64,000 nt of DNA from contig NZ_CP034248.1 of the NCBI RefSeq assembly GCF_003931855.1, positions 3,100,001-3,164,000 of the forward strand. Direction: 5' to 3'. Under the pieces are notes generated by a model. That model did not search any database. It worked only from the letters and a program-made list of their open reading frames with translations, and had not been told where the DNA came from. Within the stretch, counting starts at the first letter, position 1. The number at the start of each line of letters is the position of its first letter. This stretch comes from Paenibacillus lentus (GTDB taxonomy: Bacteria > Bacillota > Bacilli > Paenibacillales > Paenibacillaceae). This document shows positions 8,555 to 18,364 of this stretch, in pieces. The position numbers and the translations under genes are program-made.

Positions 8555-9172
8555 TTACAGGTCGGTCCAGCGCGTGCCGGAAGGAATATCCGCCCATGTT
8601 GTCCTTGATGGGGTTAAAACGAGATGGCCGGCAGGATCAACACCGGTTCTCTCGTGCGTATTATTTGAGAAATGATTTATCCGGTTCGTAAACGGTTGGT
8701 CCGCCCAATCGTATTTCTTGGATAAAATGCGCGGCGAATATGCATAGGGCGAATCGCAACGAAAAGTAAGTGTGATGTAGCCTTGCTGCAGGCTATTGTG
8801 CACTAATGCTGGTTCATCCACGACCAAAGCATAGTATATTTTTTCAGGCTCCACGCCTAAGTCATTCGTAAAGAATAGCGGCTGGTAGTATTCATGTTCG
8901 GTCAGCCATCTTGCTACTTCCCTCAGTTTTTGTGTATTAAATCTTTCCTGGAAGGCAAAAGAAACGTTAAATCGCAGAGGATCTTTCTCTATGCCTTGAA
9001 AATAGGGCTGATCTCTTCCTTTGATGGAGACCTCATGAATCTCACGGCTTGCCGCTAAAGGTTCTTCTGACATTCCGTCGCCGCTTAGGCTGACATTTAA
9101 GATGCCAAATTCAGCCGACACTCTGCCCGCGTATGAAAAATATAACGAATCGCGAACTGTGATATAGAACAC
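8555..9172 (-). CDS. Phage distal tail protein (Dit), N-terminal domain type
   Basis: About 205 residues matching the N-terminal domain of siphophage Dit proteins: 'AEFGILNVSLSGDG' near the start, then a conserved block around 'REIHEVSIKGRDQPYFQGI' and 'DPLRFNVSFAF'. Dit forms the hexameric ring between the tail tube and the tip. The open frame starts at a GTG lying inside the SD itself (AAAGGAGGTG), which is too close to serve as start; no ATG/GTG/TTG lies at normal spacing, so an ATC 9 nt further on or the GTG must be used. The usual C-terminal Dit domain is missing here and appears to be in the gene at 7257-7892. Confidence 0.75.
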   Translation of the reverse strand: MFYITVRDSLYFSYAGRVSAEFGILNVSLSGDGMSEEPLAASREIHEVSIKGRDQPYFQGIEKDPLRFNVSFAFQERFNTQKLREVARWLTEHEYYQPLFFTNDLGVEPEKIYYALVVDEPALVHNSLQQGYITLTFRCDSPYAYSPRILSKKYDWADQPFTNRINHFSNNTHERTGVDPAGHLVLTPSRTTWADIPSGTRWTDL

Positions 9173-9215
9173 CTCCTTTCCTGGGGTAAAAACTATTGCT
9201 TGAAATATTTAATTT

Positions 9216-9674
9216 TTAGCTGCTGAATTTCATTTTTTCGTTTCCTGTTCTAATAGTGGTAGTTACATCAAGATGAGTTCTTACAGATGATCCAATTAAA
9301 GCAATAGGCTGTCCACCTAGCTTGCCCTTTGCACTTCCAGAGATGATTCGACCTTGACCACTACCATAAGTCCCAGGAGATATGTTTCGATAGCGCACGC
9401 GCTCAGTGTCAGATGGTACCGGTGGGCTAGCAACCCAAGTTTCATTTGTTCTATCCCCTACTACAGCGACACTAACTCCATCGATTTTCATCTTGGAAGA
9501 TGCAATCACAGACCCTGTTATCTTAGCATTAGTTTTCCCAGGACTTTCATCCCACTCATATTCGGGATTACCGTGCTCATCGGTACCTGTTCTTCTACGT
9601 GTGAAAATATCAAAAGTCACATAATCATCAACAGTCATTTCATACGTCGAACCATCCACAGCCACTCCGGGCAT
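9216..9674 (-). CDS. PAAR-like tail spike protein
   Basis: A 152-residue protein; the ATG at 9674 follows GGGAGG. Two segments match the PAAR-type pattern of 'G.V..S..V.IDG..VA.VGD': 'GSVIASSKMKIDGVSVAVVG' at about residues 54-73, and a second from 'GRIISGSAKGKLGGQPIAL' at about 108-126. PAAR proteins form a sharp cone on spikes of contractile tails, type VI secretion and some phage tips. It sits directly downstream of the Tal-like gene, where a spike tip would be expected. The usual His/Cys zinc ligands of classical PAAR are not evident, so this is a PAAR-like call only. Confidence 0.55.
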   Translation of the reverse strand: MPGVAVDGSTYEMTVDDYVTFDIFTRRRTGTDEHGNPEYEWDESPGKTNAKITGSVIASSKMKIDGVSVAVVGDRTNETWVASPPVPSDTERVRYRNISPGTYGSGQGRIISGSAKGKLGGQPIALIGSSVRTHLDVTTTIRTGNEKMKFSS

Positions 9675-9707
9675 TTAAAATTACCTCCCAAAATATAATA
9701 GAGTAAG

Positions 9708-9755
9708 AAAAAAGCCATCAATAGATGAATCTGTTTAACGGTTAAATCTATCATC
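9708..9755 (-). terminator. Probable intrinsic terminator after Tal-like gene
   Basis: On the minus strand ATAGAT and ATCTAT (with flanking partial pairs) bracket an inner TTAAC-GTTAA pair and are followed by GGCTTTTTTC. The stem is imperfect, so confidence is moderate. Confidence 0.45.
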
Positions 9756-12700
9756 ATGTGAATACATACTCAGTTCCAGAAAAACTGATTGCGCCAGCAG
9801 CTTCTAAACTAATACTATGAGCCTTTATCGTAATATGGCCCTGGCCGTCCGATTGGATCGTAATGCCGTTGTCGGCCAGATCGATGCTTCTTTCGATCGC
9901 CGAACCGCTGGAATGGTAGGAAGTTTTTAATCCGCCATCATATTTGTCGATCAACGATTTTCCGCCTTGAGTATTATTCCCGTCCCCGATACCCATTTGA
10001 ATAAAGGGAGTAGCATTGGGCCTGGTATCGTTAAGTCCGATGACCAATTTATCCCGTTCCTCCATGTCATAAGTCATGACCGGCCAATTCGTTACTTCTG
10101 TTGTCATTTGTCCGCTTTGAGAAGCGTTGATCCAATAGAGTAGTTTGCCGTCTGGGAGAGATTTATGCACGGCAGAACCAGGTTTGATGTTTCCTCTAAT
10201 AAACTTTTGTGTATGGCCGTCAATCCGGATGTAATCCATTGCATTTTCTCGGATCTGACCGGTCAGGGTAGTCATTCTGGATGCGGTTAGATCGGTGACG
10301 AAACCGTCCATCGCAGTTACGATGTTGGCAGATAGCAGATCCGTGTCAATGGCTCCGGCGCCTACGATATCCCAGTTGTTCATGAAAATCTTCTTTTGTT
10401 CGCTGTCGATCAAAAGTTTGTTGTGTCCATCTGTTACGATTAATTTCTTGAACTTTGCCGTGCCGTCCATGGCTATGCTTGCAATGGCATCGTCAAATTG
10501 CTCCGCTCCAAACCAAAGTCCATGGTCAGGATACATCTTGATGACCCCGCCAAGCGCATCACGCAATACGAGGGAAGAGCCTTCAATATGACCATCTTTG
10601 AATAGCGAGTTTTTTATTTCAGCGTGATTCGCGAACAAGGAATCCAGCCAGCAATTGCCGTGCATGTCTACACGAAAAGGGGCGTCATTCCAAATGCTTG
10701 CGCCCACGCTTATTCCATTGCGGTCCGCGATGAACACTCTTTCATCTTCACCAACCCGCAGATTCCCAATCATATATAAATCTCCGTCCGTGGAGGTGTA
10801 GAGCGTTTTTTGAAAAGAACCATTCCGGTTACGTTCCAGTACAAGGCCCTCGTCGGCAGTAATATTCACCCGGTTTAGAATCGTCGTGTTGCTGCAGTCC
10901 ATAGAAGAAGCATAACGATTCACGAAAATGCCAAACTTATCGGGGGATTCGGACAATAATCCAAGCTTGAGAACTTCCCTTCCGCAGCGGTCATCGATCA
11001 TGAGCCGTGAGCCTTCAATCGTAAAAACTCCTGTCGTATCGCCGATGACAACCCGTTGGCCGAGGATGATTTTGCCAAGTACCATTTCTGCAATTACACC
11101 GTCGGGGGAGATGGCTGTTTCATACTTCAATCCGCCAGAGCGCGTCAAGCCCAATACGCCATGGGTTGCACGCAGAAATCTCAAAGGATCATTAGGGTCG
11201 ATGATCGTAATGCCTTTGCGGTCAATCACAACGTGTTCATTGGAGGCCATAATAATATCATTGGTGACCTTGTTCCAAAAATTCTCGAACAATTGCGACA
11301 TTTCGGACACATCGACAATGGCTTTACCCCATTTATGCTTGCTGGTGTCAACGATGATATTCGTATTCGTTGAGTTTTGTATGAATTTCTCCATATCCTT
11401 GCTGTCATCGCTAACGTCTTTAATATTGGATAAGGTAAGGCTAATCTCTCGGCCTTCATAGTCGTAGCTGATACTTACAATTCGCGCCGTGACAAATGTA
11501 TCCGTAGGTTCGTACTTGATATTTACAAAATCGCCGAGTACAAGCTTATGCCAATTTCGTTGTTCGCCGACGATTTCCAGAAAATTCACGATATCGATAT
11601 CGATCGAAAGCTGAGGCTGCTGCAGCTCTCGCAGCTTTTCCTGAGCTGCATCATAAAGATCATGCTCGTCGACGTACACATCGTCATTGAACTCCCGCTC
11701 TATGATAAACTCATTTAGCTCCTGAAGCTGAGCAGGGGAGAAGTTGTTGTTAGCTGCTAAAACAACCTGAAGGGCATCAATCTGATTTTGGATATCGGAA
11801 ATTTGAGCTTTTTTGTTGTTAATTTCAATTTCCTTCAGCCGCAGCTGATTCTCCTTGTGATCCAGGCTGTATCTCTCCACGATGGCCTGTTCATTGCCTG
11901 AACCGGTCCATTCATCGAGGCTGATGTTGGCTACCTGGATGAAAACCCCTGTATTGCCCCCTTGGAGCGTAACCTGAATGGAGGCGACGTCCTTCACTTT
12001 GCCAAGCATAGTCCATTGTCCAGAGGGCAGGCTTCGAGGTTGCCCATTGAAGTCGACAGATAGACCGGTTGTATTGTCGGCTTTGATCAATACGGCATAA
12101 GCATAAGTGCTGTTTACTTCAAAAGTGTGCGAGGAGCTTCCGGTATGCACATATTTCTCGAAAAACATTTTGCCATCAAATTGCTGACTCAGCACTGTAC
12201 TTGTTATGACTTTTTCGTTGTTCTTAAGTCTGTTATGCTCAAGGTCTAGTTGATTCAGTTCATCCTCATAGACATTTCGCTGCTTAATGTAGCTTTCAAT
12301 CAAGCCCGTCTTCGATTGCACAAGCTCTTCGTAGTCGAGCAGGGCGTGGCAAAGGGAGTCGCTCATATGAAAAGAAGAAGAGAGGACTGTTCGTTGGTCA
12401 TCTCTTCGAAAAGGGTATACAAAGTAGCTAAAGCTCTCAACGTACCCCTGACCCGTGGGATTGACGTGATGGATCGTCAAATCATCTTTTCCTTTTGCCG
12501 TAAGCCTAGTGACCATTTGGTCAGCCGAGGTTTGTTTATTCATGCTTTTGAGATATTTGCCGAAGCTGAACGTCAGGCCTCGATTGAGGCCGAATAATTC
12601 CGGCTTTTTGAAGCTTACGCTTTTTGCGTCCGTATTAAACTCGACGATGGCATTATATTTGTCAGCAATCGAATATATAGCATCCAAAACTGTACTCGAC

Positions 12701-13182
12701 TGGAACTCAAAAGCGCGATAGGCAAGGTCGAAATCGGCATCGATATAGTCGATGTTCCATACGGTATTGGCCAACATATCCGTCAGTACCTGCCGGCAAT
12801 AATAGGCTTCGACGCTATAGCTCTTGATCATTTTGTCAGTCAGCATGTGATAGGAGGAATAACATTTTACCGTCATGCTCTCCTGGTCATTCTCGGATGC
12901 TTGGGACAGGCTGACCACGATAAACCAGTCGATTTTCCGGCCGCGGACGACTTTGATCAAATATCGCTCACGGATGAGCTCGGCATATTTGTTCTTAATG
13001 AGTTTATGATGCCAATTAATTTGCATAGGGATGGTGAATTCTAGTTCGCCTACCTGGTTTAGCGGCTCCTGGATGGAATCATTATAAATATGTTTCAGCT
13101 TGCCAATAATTTCACGGTTTGGTTTACAGAGAAAATACTGCGGTTGTATCGGCTTTAAGTTGTAATCAATCTCTCCGAGCAC
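9754..13182 (-). CDS. Phage tail-tip protein, Tal / prophage tail endopeptidase type
   Basis: About 1,142 residues from a GTG at 13182, preceded by GGAGGT at good spacing. The open frame extends to 13251, but that part crosses the terminator at 13204-13245. Residues about 15-320 resemble the gp27-like hub domain of siphophage Tal proteins ('VVRGRKIDWFIVVSLSQA', 'ADKYNAIVEFNTDAKSVSF'). A coiled coil (about 325-350 and 455-540) surrounds an inserted carbohydrate-binding-like domain (about 360-440, 'VHTGSSSHTFEVNSTYAYAV'). The long C-terminal part is beta-rich with fibre-like repeats and ends in a helix-like repeat around 'GITIQSDGQGHITIKA'. It follows the tape measure gene, the normal place for Tal. 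No lytic active site was found; the muralytic domain is in the tape measure protein instead. Confidence 0.8.
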   Translation of the reverse strand: MLGEIDYNLKPIQPQYFLCKPNREIIGKLKHIYNDSIQEPLNQVGELEFTIPMQINWHHKLIKNKYAELIRERYLIKVVRGRKIDWFIVVSLSQASENDQESMTVKCYSSYHMLTDKMIKSYSVEAYYCRQVLTDMLANTVWNIDYIDADFDLAYRAFEFQSSTVLDAIYSIADKYNAIVEFNTDAKSVSFKKPELFGLNRGLTFSFGKYLKSMNKQTSADQMVTRLTAKGKDDLTIHHVNPTGQGYVESFSYFVYPFRRDDQRTVLSSSFHMSDSLCHALLDYEELVQSKTGLIESYIKQRNVYEDELNQLDLEHNRLKNNEKVITSTVLSQQFDGKMFFEKYVHTGSSSHTFEVNSTYAYAVLIKADNTTGLSVDFNGQPRSLPSGQWTMLGKVKDVASIQVTLQGGNTGVFIQVANISLDEWTGSGNEQAIVERYSLDHKENQLRLKEIEINNKKAQISDIQNQIDALQVVLAANNNFSPAQLQELNEFIIEREFNDDVYVDEHDLYDAAQEKLRELQQPQLSIDIDIVNFLEIVGEQRNWHKLVLGDFVNIKYEPTDTFVTARIVSISYDYEGREISLTLSNIKDVSDDSKDMEKFIQNSTNTNIIVDTSKHKWGKAIVDVSEMSQLFENFWNKVTNDIIMASNEHVVIDRKGITIIDPNDPLRFLRATHGVLGLTRSGGLKYETAISPDGVIAEMVLGKIILGQRVVIGDTTGVFTIEGSRLMIDDRCGREVLKLGLLSESPDKFGIFVNRYASSMDCSNTTILNRVNITADEGLVLERNRNGSFQKTLYTSTDGDLYMIGNLRVGEDERVFIADRNGISVGASIWNDAPFRVDMHGNCWLDSLFANHAEIKNSLFKDGHIEGSSLVLRDALGGVIKMYPDHGLWFGAEQFDDAIASIAMDGTAKFKKLIVTDGHNKLLIDSEQKKIFMNNWDIVGAGAIDTDLLSANIVTAMDGFVTDLTASRMTTLTGQIRENAMDYIRIDGHTQKFIRGNIKPGSAVHKSLPDGKLLYWINASQSGQMTTEVTNWPVMTYDMEERDKLVIGLNDTRPNATPFIQMGIGDGNNTQGGKSLIDKYDGGLKTSYHSSGSAIERSIDLADNGITIQSDGQGHITIKAHSISLEAAGAISFSGTEYVFT

Positions 13183-13203
13183 GTGGATATTACCTCCTAA
13201 ATC

Positions 13204-13245
13204 GCAAAAAGCAGAGCGGGCCTTCCGAGGAGAAAGCGGCTCTGC
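13204..13245 (-). terminator. Intrinsic terminator between tape measure and Tal genes
   Basis: On the minus strand GCAGAGC and GCTCTGC form a 7-bp stem around a 21-nt loop, followed by TTTTTG. It starts 8 nt after the tape measure stop codon and supports the Tal start at 13182. Confidence 0.75.
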
Positions 13246-13252
13246 CAGCATG

Positions 13253-16200
13253 TCATTTTTTAAACGTTCCTAACTTAATGGATCTGTTCATCGCGGATTC
13301 GAACTTGTTCAACAGGCTGGTTCCCGTCTCGCGGTCATTGGCTTGAATGATGACGGTATCAATCGAGACACCTCCACCAGAAGCCGCTGAAATTGTATTA
13401 GCCGTACTGCCGGCTGGCGAGAGGAGAGAGAGCTTCTTGGACATTTCGCCTGCAAAGTTATAAACGAACTGTAGAGGGTTATCCAAGACTACCTCGCCAG
13501 TTTTAAGAATGCCTAGTTCTTCATTGGGCCTCAGGGTGCTCTTTATTTTTTTCCACCAGGTTTGAGTCGTGGTTCCAGTTACTCCGACTTCTCCGCCGTT
13601 ATGGTATAATTGGACGTCATTTTTGTACCATATTCCGGTTTTGTCGTCGCGTGTAGCTCCAATCTGAGCTCCGAGCCGCAGGTTTTCTGCAGCAATCTCA
13701 TTTCTTCTGTTCTGATTTGTTGCTGCTGCCCAAGCTTTGCTGTTGCCTTTCATGATGCTAATTATTTCTTTTTCTTTATCTGTGAAAGCAGGGGAGATAG
13801 AAGATTTGTTGCGGCCAGCATTGTTACTGCTATTATTAGAGTTACTATTACTTCCCATAGGAAAATTGAGTAGCTTATCATAATCCAATTGCATCGCATA
13901 GTTTAGGTTCTCGAAAGCCTGGGAAGTATCGAAGGCGTGATTCTTTAGTATAGAGAAAAATGTGTCATACTTGCCCCTTAGTTCATTGAGCGTTGTGTCA
14001 ACAATTTGAGCATCCTGACTAAGTAGGTTTTTCTTCATTTCATAAAAATACTTCTCATTTTCGAGAATATCTTTATATTTTTGCTGCGTTTTCTCTTTCT
14101 CGCTATCGATTTTCTCGAGTGTTTCCTTATGAAGATCGTCTTGATCTTTTTTGATTTTCTCCGTATACTTTTTGCGATCATCCAACTGATCCTGCAGGCC
14201 TTCTTTGGTAACAGTTCTTTCACGTTCTAATTTAAAACGCTCGATCTCTTCATCAGCAGCATCCAACTGTTCCTGTAATTCTTTACGTTTGGCTTTGCCT
14301 TCCATGGACTGATCCAGGGACCATTTGCCCAGGCTTTCCTGAATCTTCTGCCGTTCTTTGAGTTTTTTCTCCAGTTCGGTTTCATAATCATCCGAGGCAT
14401 TCTGACGACCGAGCAGTTTGATTTGTTTATTGATATAGTCTTCGAACCGCTTATCTTCCTCGTCGATGTTCTGCATGAACTTTTCGTGCCTTTTGTTTTC
14501 TGCTTTGGTGCGTTCTTCAAGGGCATCCAGCTCCAGATCGCGCTGCGTCTCGATCATTTTTTTGAAGTTGCTGATGATCTGATCGGCGTAGGTTTCTCTA
14601 ATATCCTGGATGGAACGGTTATATTCGTAATTAGCGATTACTAAGTTATGCAGTTCTTTGGTTAATTCTTCTTTGGCTTTTGCTGAGAGATGCTCGGTTT
14701 GTATTTGCTCTTCAAGATATTTGATGGCTTCTCGATTAATATCGATTTGCTGACTGGTTAACGAAATTTGCAGAGACAGCTCATTAGAGTATCCAGCAGA
14801 ATTTTCGCTTACCTGTGCCATTCTAGCTTTAGAAAGCTCAAGCTCCTTATTAACGTTGGAGGCTTTTTCGCTAAATTCATCAAGTTTACTATTAATGATG
14901 TCGAGATTTTTACCGTCAATTTCTAATGAAATATCATCGATTTCTTGTAATAATTTTCGCAGATCCGCTTCAAAAAGTTCGGGTTCAAACCCTTTTGCAT
15001 CGATCGTATTTTGAAACTCTTGATATTCCTGTTTCTTTATATCTCTCTTTTGAATTAAATTACCGACGACATCAGCTTCATATTTTCTCCAATCCTCAGA
15101 GTAATCAGAATAATTCGACTGGGTGAATTGAGATTTGTGAATTTTGTCATCTTCGATATCTAGTAAATTTGCATAATAGGCACGAACGCTTTCTAGATAA
15201 TCCCGCTGACCTTGATAGATTTTGGCATTATTATCGGCTATTTCTTGGACAGCTTGTTTGCCTGCTTCGTCGAGTTCCTTTTGCGAGTGCCCTCCTGTAA
15301 CAGGATAACTGCTGGATGAGCTGCTGCTAGTTACTCTTCTTGCACCTTGATATTTTTCTGACCAATATTTGCTGTCCAATTTTTGGGTACTTAACCCGCT
15401 ATTAACACCCATATGGATGAACTCGCCGTTACCCTTATAAATACCGACGTGAGAATTATCTTTGCCCGTGGTATTAAAAAATAAAAGATCCCCTTTTCGC
15501 AAGTCTGCTTGATCGACCTTTGTACCTTGTTTGGCTTGTCCAGCGGCAGTACGAGGGAGGTTGATACCTAAAAACTCCTCGAACATTTCTTGCACAAATT
15601 GGGAGCAATCCGACACGGCTTGCTTCGTGAATTCCTCATAAGTGCCTTTGAATTTACCAGGGACTTTTTTATATGTGAAAGTACCTTGTAATCCGGAAAC
15701 GGCAGACAGCATCTTATCGATACTATTTGTTGAACCGCTAGCCCCAGAACTATTAACTTCTTGTTTTACTGGGAGCAATTTAGAAGGGTCTTTTACACCT
15801 TCTTCTAAAAGCCTGTTTTTTTCGGCTAATAATTTATTTTCAGCAATTATCGAGTCGCGATACTTTTGAGAATGTTTAGCGTAGCGTTCACGCTGGCTGT
15901 TGACTTTATTGATTGCTTCATCAACGGTATTTATTTGCTGTTTAAGCCTTGAGAGCACCTCAATAGTTTCTTTCAAAGTTTCTTTTGATTTCTCGGTTTC
16001 TTTTTGATTTTCTTTTTCTGTCTGAGTTAGATCTTTTAAGGCAGCTTCTAATAGCTTCAGCTTGATAGAGTAGTCATCAAGGTTAGCTTCCTCAACGGTT
16101 TGCTTAGTAGCGGTACTCCCAAATAGCTGCCTTTCAGCTTGTTTCTCGGTCATTGTACCGTTTGCTATCTTAGCAGCGTATGTCTTGATTAATTCGCTAC

Positions 16201-18364
16201 GTTCTTGTTTAATTAATTCGATTCTCTCAGTTGCATTTTCAATTAAGGTTTGAGTTTCTTTAATATCCGCTTTTATTGACTCTATTTGCTGTTTCTTTTT
16301 CGCTTGCAAGAAAAGAAGTATTTCTTCACGACTAAGTTTTGTAACGTCAGCAAAATCGCCATATTTATCATTCAGCCTTTTTATCGTCGATATAGAGAGA
16401 GACTGGCCGTCTTCGAGCTCTTTCTCAGCGTCATTCAAAAGTTTCGTTTCTTCTTTAGCATCTTGCAAATACTCGTTCAAATAGCCGATCGTGCCTTGGG
16501 TATTTGTTAAGTAACCCGAAAATCCAATGACTTCGTCGTTTTCCCCAAGAACTTCTTTTAATCCACGGAAGCTCTTAGCTGCCTCATCGGCCGCACTTGC
16601 TATTCTGCCGATTTCCCTTCCGGTTTTATCATATACCGGCAACCCTGCTTTGCTATTTTTGGATGTTTCGGCTAAAGAAAGGGCCAGATCATCCAAAACT
16701 TCAATGTAATCAGGGAATATTAACTTTAAATCTTCAATAATCGCAGCGGTGTCCCCAGATTCAATTGCTTGAGCCAGATCTATTTTATTGTCTTTCAGGT
16801 ACTGGTTGATATCTGTGGCTAAGTCTTCATATTGAAAGACCAATTCATCTGAATTCGACTTCGTAACATTCATTGTTTCCGAAAAGGAATTACTAAGCTT
16901 ATCTAGAAAAAGCCTTATATTATGATCTGTCACGTTTGTTTCGTTTACGAGGTTGTTATTGTAGGTTTTAAAAAGATCTGTAAAGTCTTTTAATCCACTA
17001 TCATATTTGCTTCTAGCATCCTGGAATTCTCCATCAAGTTTGCCCAGTTCTGATCTGGCCGCAGTAACTGCTTGAGTAATGCCGCCATGACCTAATATTT
17101 CTTTAGAAAGCCAGCCCTCATCAACGTACTGACCTTTTTCCCTGAATATACGAGCAACTTCATCATTAAGTGACTGAACTTTTTCAATATATTCTTTAGA
17201 ATTTGTATCCAGCTGGTCGAGAACTGTTCTATTATTATTAATGAATTCTTCAGCGAATAATAGCGCATCAACCCTAGCTGAGGAGTAGTCATGTTTCTGC
17301 TGCAACTTACCAACTTTTTTTTGGTTTGAGGTAATTTCTTTCGCGGTGCCTTTTAACGATTCCGCAGATTCTTGATATAATCTTTTGCTTCTTTCTAGAT
17401 TTAGAGCCTTTTCAGATTCAATAAGCTTATCTATTTCTGCTTTAGATTTGTAAACAGCTTTCCCTTCGGCGGTGTAATAGCTGATGATATCTGGGACAGA
17501 CTGGGAAGTTTGTTCGAGAGCCTTATTAAAATCTTCTTGAGACTTACTTCGGTCACTGAGTGCTTTACTTAGATTTTCAAGGGATACGATATTGTTTTCA
17601 GTATCCGCAATATTTTGCTTTAAATTTTCAAAATACTCTTCTTGAGACTCTTTGGCATTACCGAATAAATTAATGACCTTCTCAAGTACAAAACCTAATG
17701 CAGCTAGAGCAAGTCCAACTCCTGTACTTGCCATTAAGCCTCTTAGGGCTATTTTTGCTGCTGTTGCAGACACTCCAAGCGTTGTCATGCCTCGACCAAG
17801 CGTTAATACGGCAATCGTGGCTGTTCTAAAGTTTTTACTTACAGTGGCAGCCGAAGTACCAACGATCCCCAGTAGAGTAGGAAGCATACCAAATGTATCA
17901 ACGCACCGGGTTAGCACCATCATCAAACCTGTCAATACACTCGTTACACCAATAATGGAGTCGTTAATTACGGCATTTCCCATCGATAAGGCGAGCGTGT
18001 CCCAGGCGGTTTTCATCGTTTGAATTCTGGCTTCGAGCGAGTTCATGTAGTCGGCATTTTCCCGCATCGCGGATCCTTGAGAGTTGAGGGCCGCTTCGCT
18101 TGCTCTCGTGCTGGTGTCATAGTTTTCCATCAGGGCGATGAACCGGGAAAGCTGGGACTGACCGGCCAACTGCAGTGCGGTATTATACTGCTGCTCCTTG
18201 CTTAGATTGCTCCATTTGCCGGCAACTTCGTCCAGAACCTCAGATCCATTTTTTACATTGCCATTCATGTCTTTCATGGAAATACCGATGCTGTTCAGTA
18301 CCTGTTCAGATTCGCCGAGTGTCGTCAGGCGTGAGTAAATCGTGGTCAGTGCGTTCAGGCTGTT
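13253..18364 (-). CDS. Phage tape measure protein, exon 2 (with NlpC/P60 domain)
   Basis: This encodes the C-terminal 1,703 residues of the tape measure protein, which sets tail length and passes through the tube at infection. It joins in frame to exon 1 (18658-19398) after removal of a group I intron, giving about 1,950 residues. Near its start are TP901-type sequences ('NSLNALTTIYSRLTTLGESE') and a hydrophobic segment (about spliced residues 380-500). Long coiled coils follow. An NlpC/P60 peptidase domain has Cys at about residue 1167 ('SDCSQFVQEMF'), then 'SHVGIYKGNGEFIHMG' supplying the His residues; it would cut peptidoglycan during DNA entry. The open frame upstream of 18364 (to 18466) is intron sequence and not protein. 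Confidence 0.9.
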   Translation of the reverse strand, partial: NSLNALTTIYSRLTTLGESEQVLNSIGISMKDMNGNVKNGSEVLDEVAGKWSNLSKEQQYNTALQLAGQSQLSRFIALMENYDTSTRASEAALNSQGSAMRENADYMNSLEARIQTMKTAWDTLALSMGNAVINDSIIGVTSVLTGLMMVLTRCVDTFGMLPTLLGIVGTSAATVSKNFRTATIAVLTLGRGMTTLGVSATAAKIALRGLMASTGVGLALAALGFVLEKVINLFGNAKESQEEYFENLKQNIADTENNIVSLENLSKALSDRSKSQEDFNKALEQTSQSVPDIISYYTAEGKAVYKSKAEIDKLIESEKALNLERSKRLYQESAESLKGTAKEITSNQKKVGKLQQKHDYSSARVDALLFAEEFINNNRTVLDQLDTNSKEYIEKVQSLNDEVARIFREKGQYVDEGWLSKEILGHGGITQAVTAARSELGKLDGEFQDARSKYDSGLKDFTDLFKTYNNNLVNETNVTDHNIRLFLDKLSNSFSETMNVTKSNSDELVFQYEDLATDINQYLKDNKIDLAQAIESGDTAAIIEDLKLIFPDYIEVLDDLALSLAETSKNSKAGLPVYDKTGREIGRIASAADEAAKSFRGLKEVLGENDEVIGFSGYLTNTQGTIGYLNEYLQDAKEETKLLNDAEKELEDGQSLSISTIKRLNDKYGDFADVTKLSREEILLFLQAKKKQQIESIKADIKETQTLIENATERIELIKQERSELIKTYAAKIANGTMTEKQAERQLFGSTATKQTVEEANLDDYSIKLKLLEAALKDLTQTEKENQKETEKSKETLKETIEVLSRLKQQINTVDEAINKVNSQRERYAKHSQKYRDSIIAENKLLAEKNRLLEEGVKDPSKLLPVKQEVNSSGASGSTNSIDKMLSAVSGLQGTFTYKKVPGKFKGTYEEFTKQAVSDCSQFVQEMFEEFLGINLPRTAAGQAKQGTKVDQADLRKGDLLFFNTTGKDNSHVGIYKGNGEFIHMGVNSGLSTQKLDSKYWSEKYQGARRVTSSSSSSSYPVTGGHSQKELDEAGKQAVQEIADNNAKIYQGQRDYLESVRAYYANLLDIEDDKIHKSQFTQSNYSDYSEDWRKYEADVVGNLIQKRDIKKQEYQEFQNTIDAKGFEPELFEADLRKLLQEIDDISLEIDGKNLDIINSKLDEFSEKASNVNKELELSKARMAQVSENSAGYSNELSLQISLTSQQIDINREAIKYLEEQIQTEHLSAKAKEELTKELHNLVIANYEYNRSIQDIRETYADQIISNFKKMIETQRDLELDALEERTKAENKRHEKFMQNIDEEDKRFEDYINKQIKLLGRQNASDDYETELEKKLKERQKIQESLGKWSLDQSMEGKAKRKELQEQLDAADEEIERFKLERERTVTKEGLQDQLDDRKKYTEKIKKDQDDLHKETLEKIDSEKEKTQQKYKDILENEKYFYEMKKNLLSQDAQIVDTTLNELRGKYDTFFSILKNHAFDTSQAFENLNYAMQLDYDKLLNFPMGSNSNSNNSSNNAGRNKSSISPAFTDKEKEIISIMKGNSKAWAAATNQNRRNEIAAENLRLGAQIGATRDDKTGIWYKNDVQLYHNGGEVGVTGTTTQTWWKKIKSTLRPNEELGILKTGEVVLDNPLQFVYNFAGEMSKKLSLLSPAGSTANTISAASGGGVSIDTVIIQANDRETGTSLLNKFESAMNRSIKLGTFKK

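Noticed and set aside
13182..13251. Start of the Tal-like gene at 13251
   Set aside because: That start precedes an intrinsic terminator and lacks an SD; the GTG at 13182 has GGAGGT.
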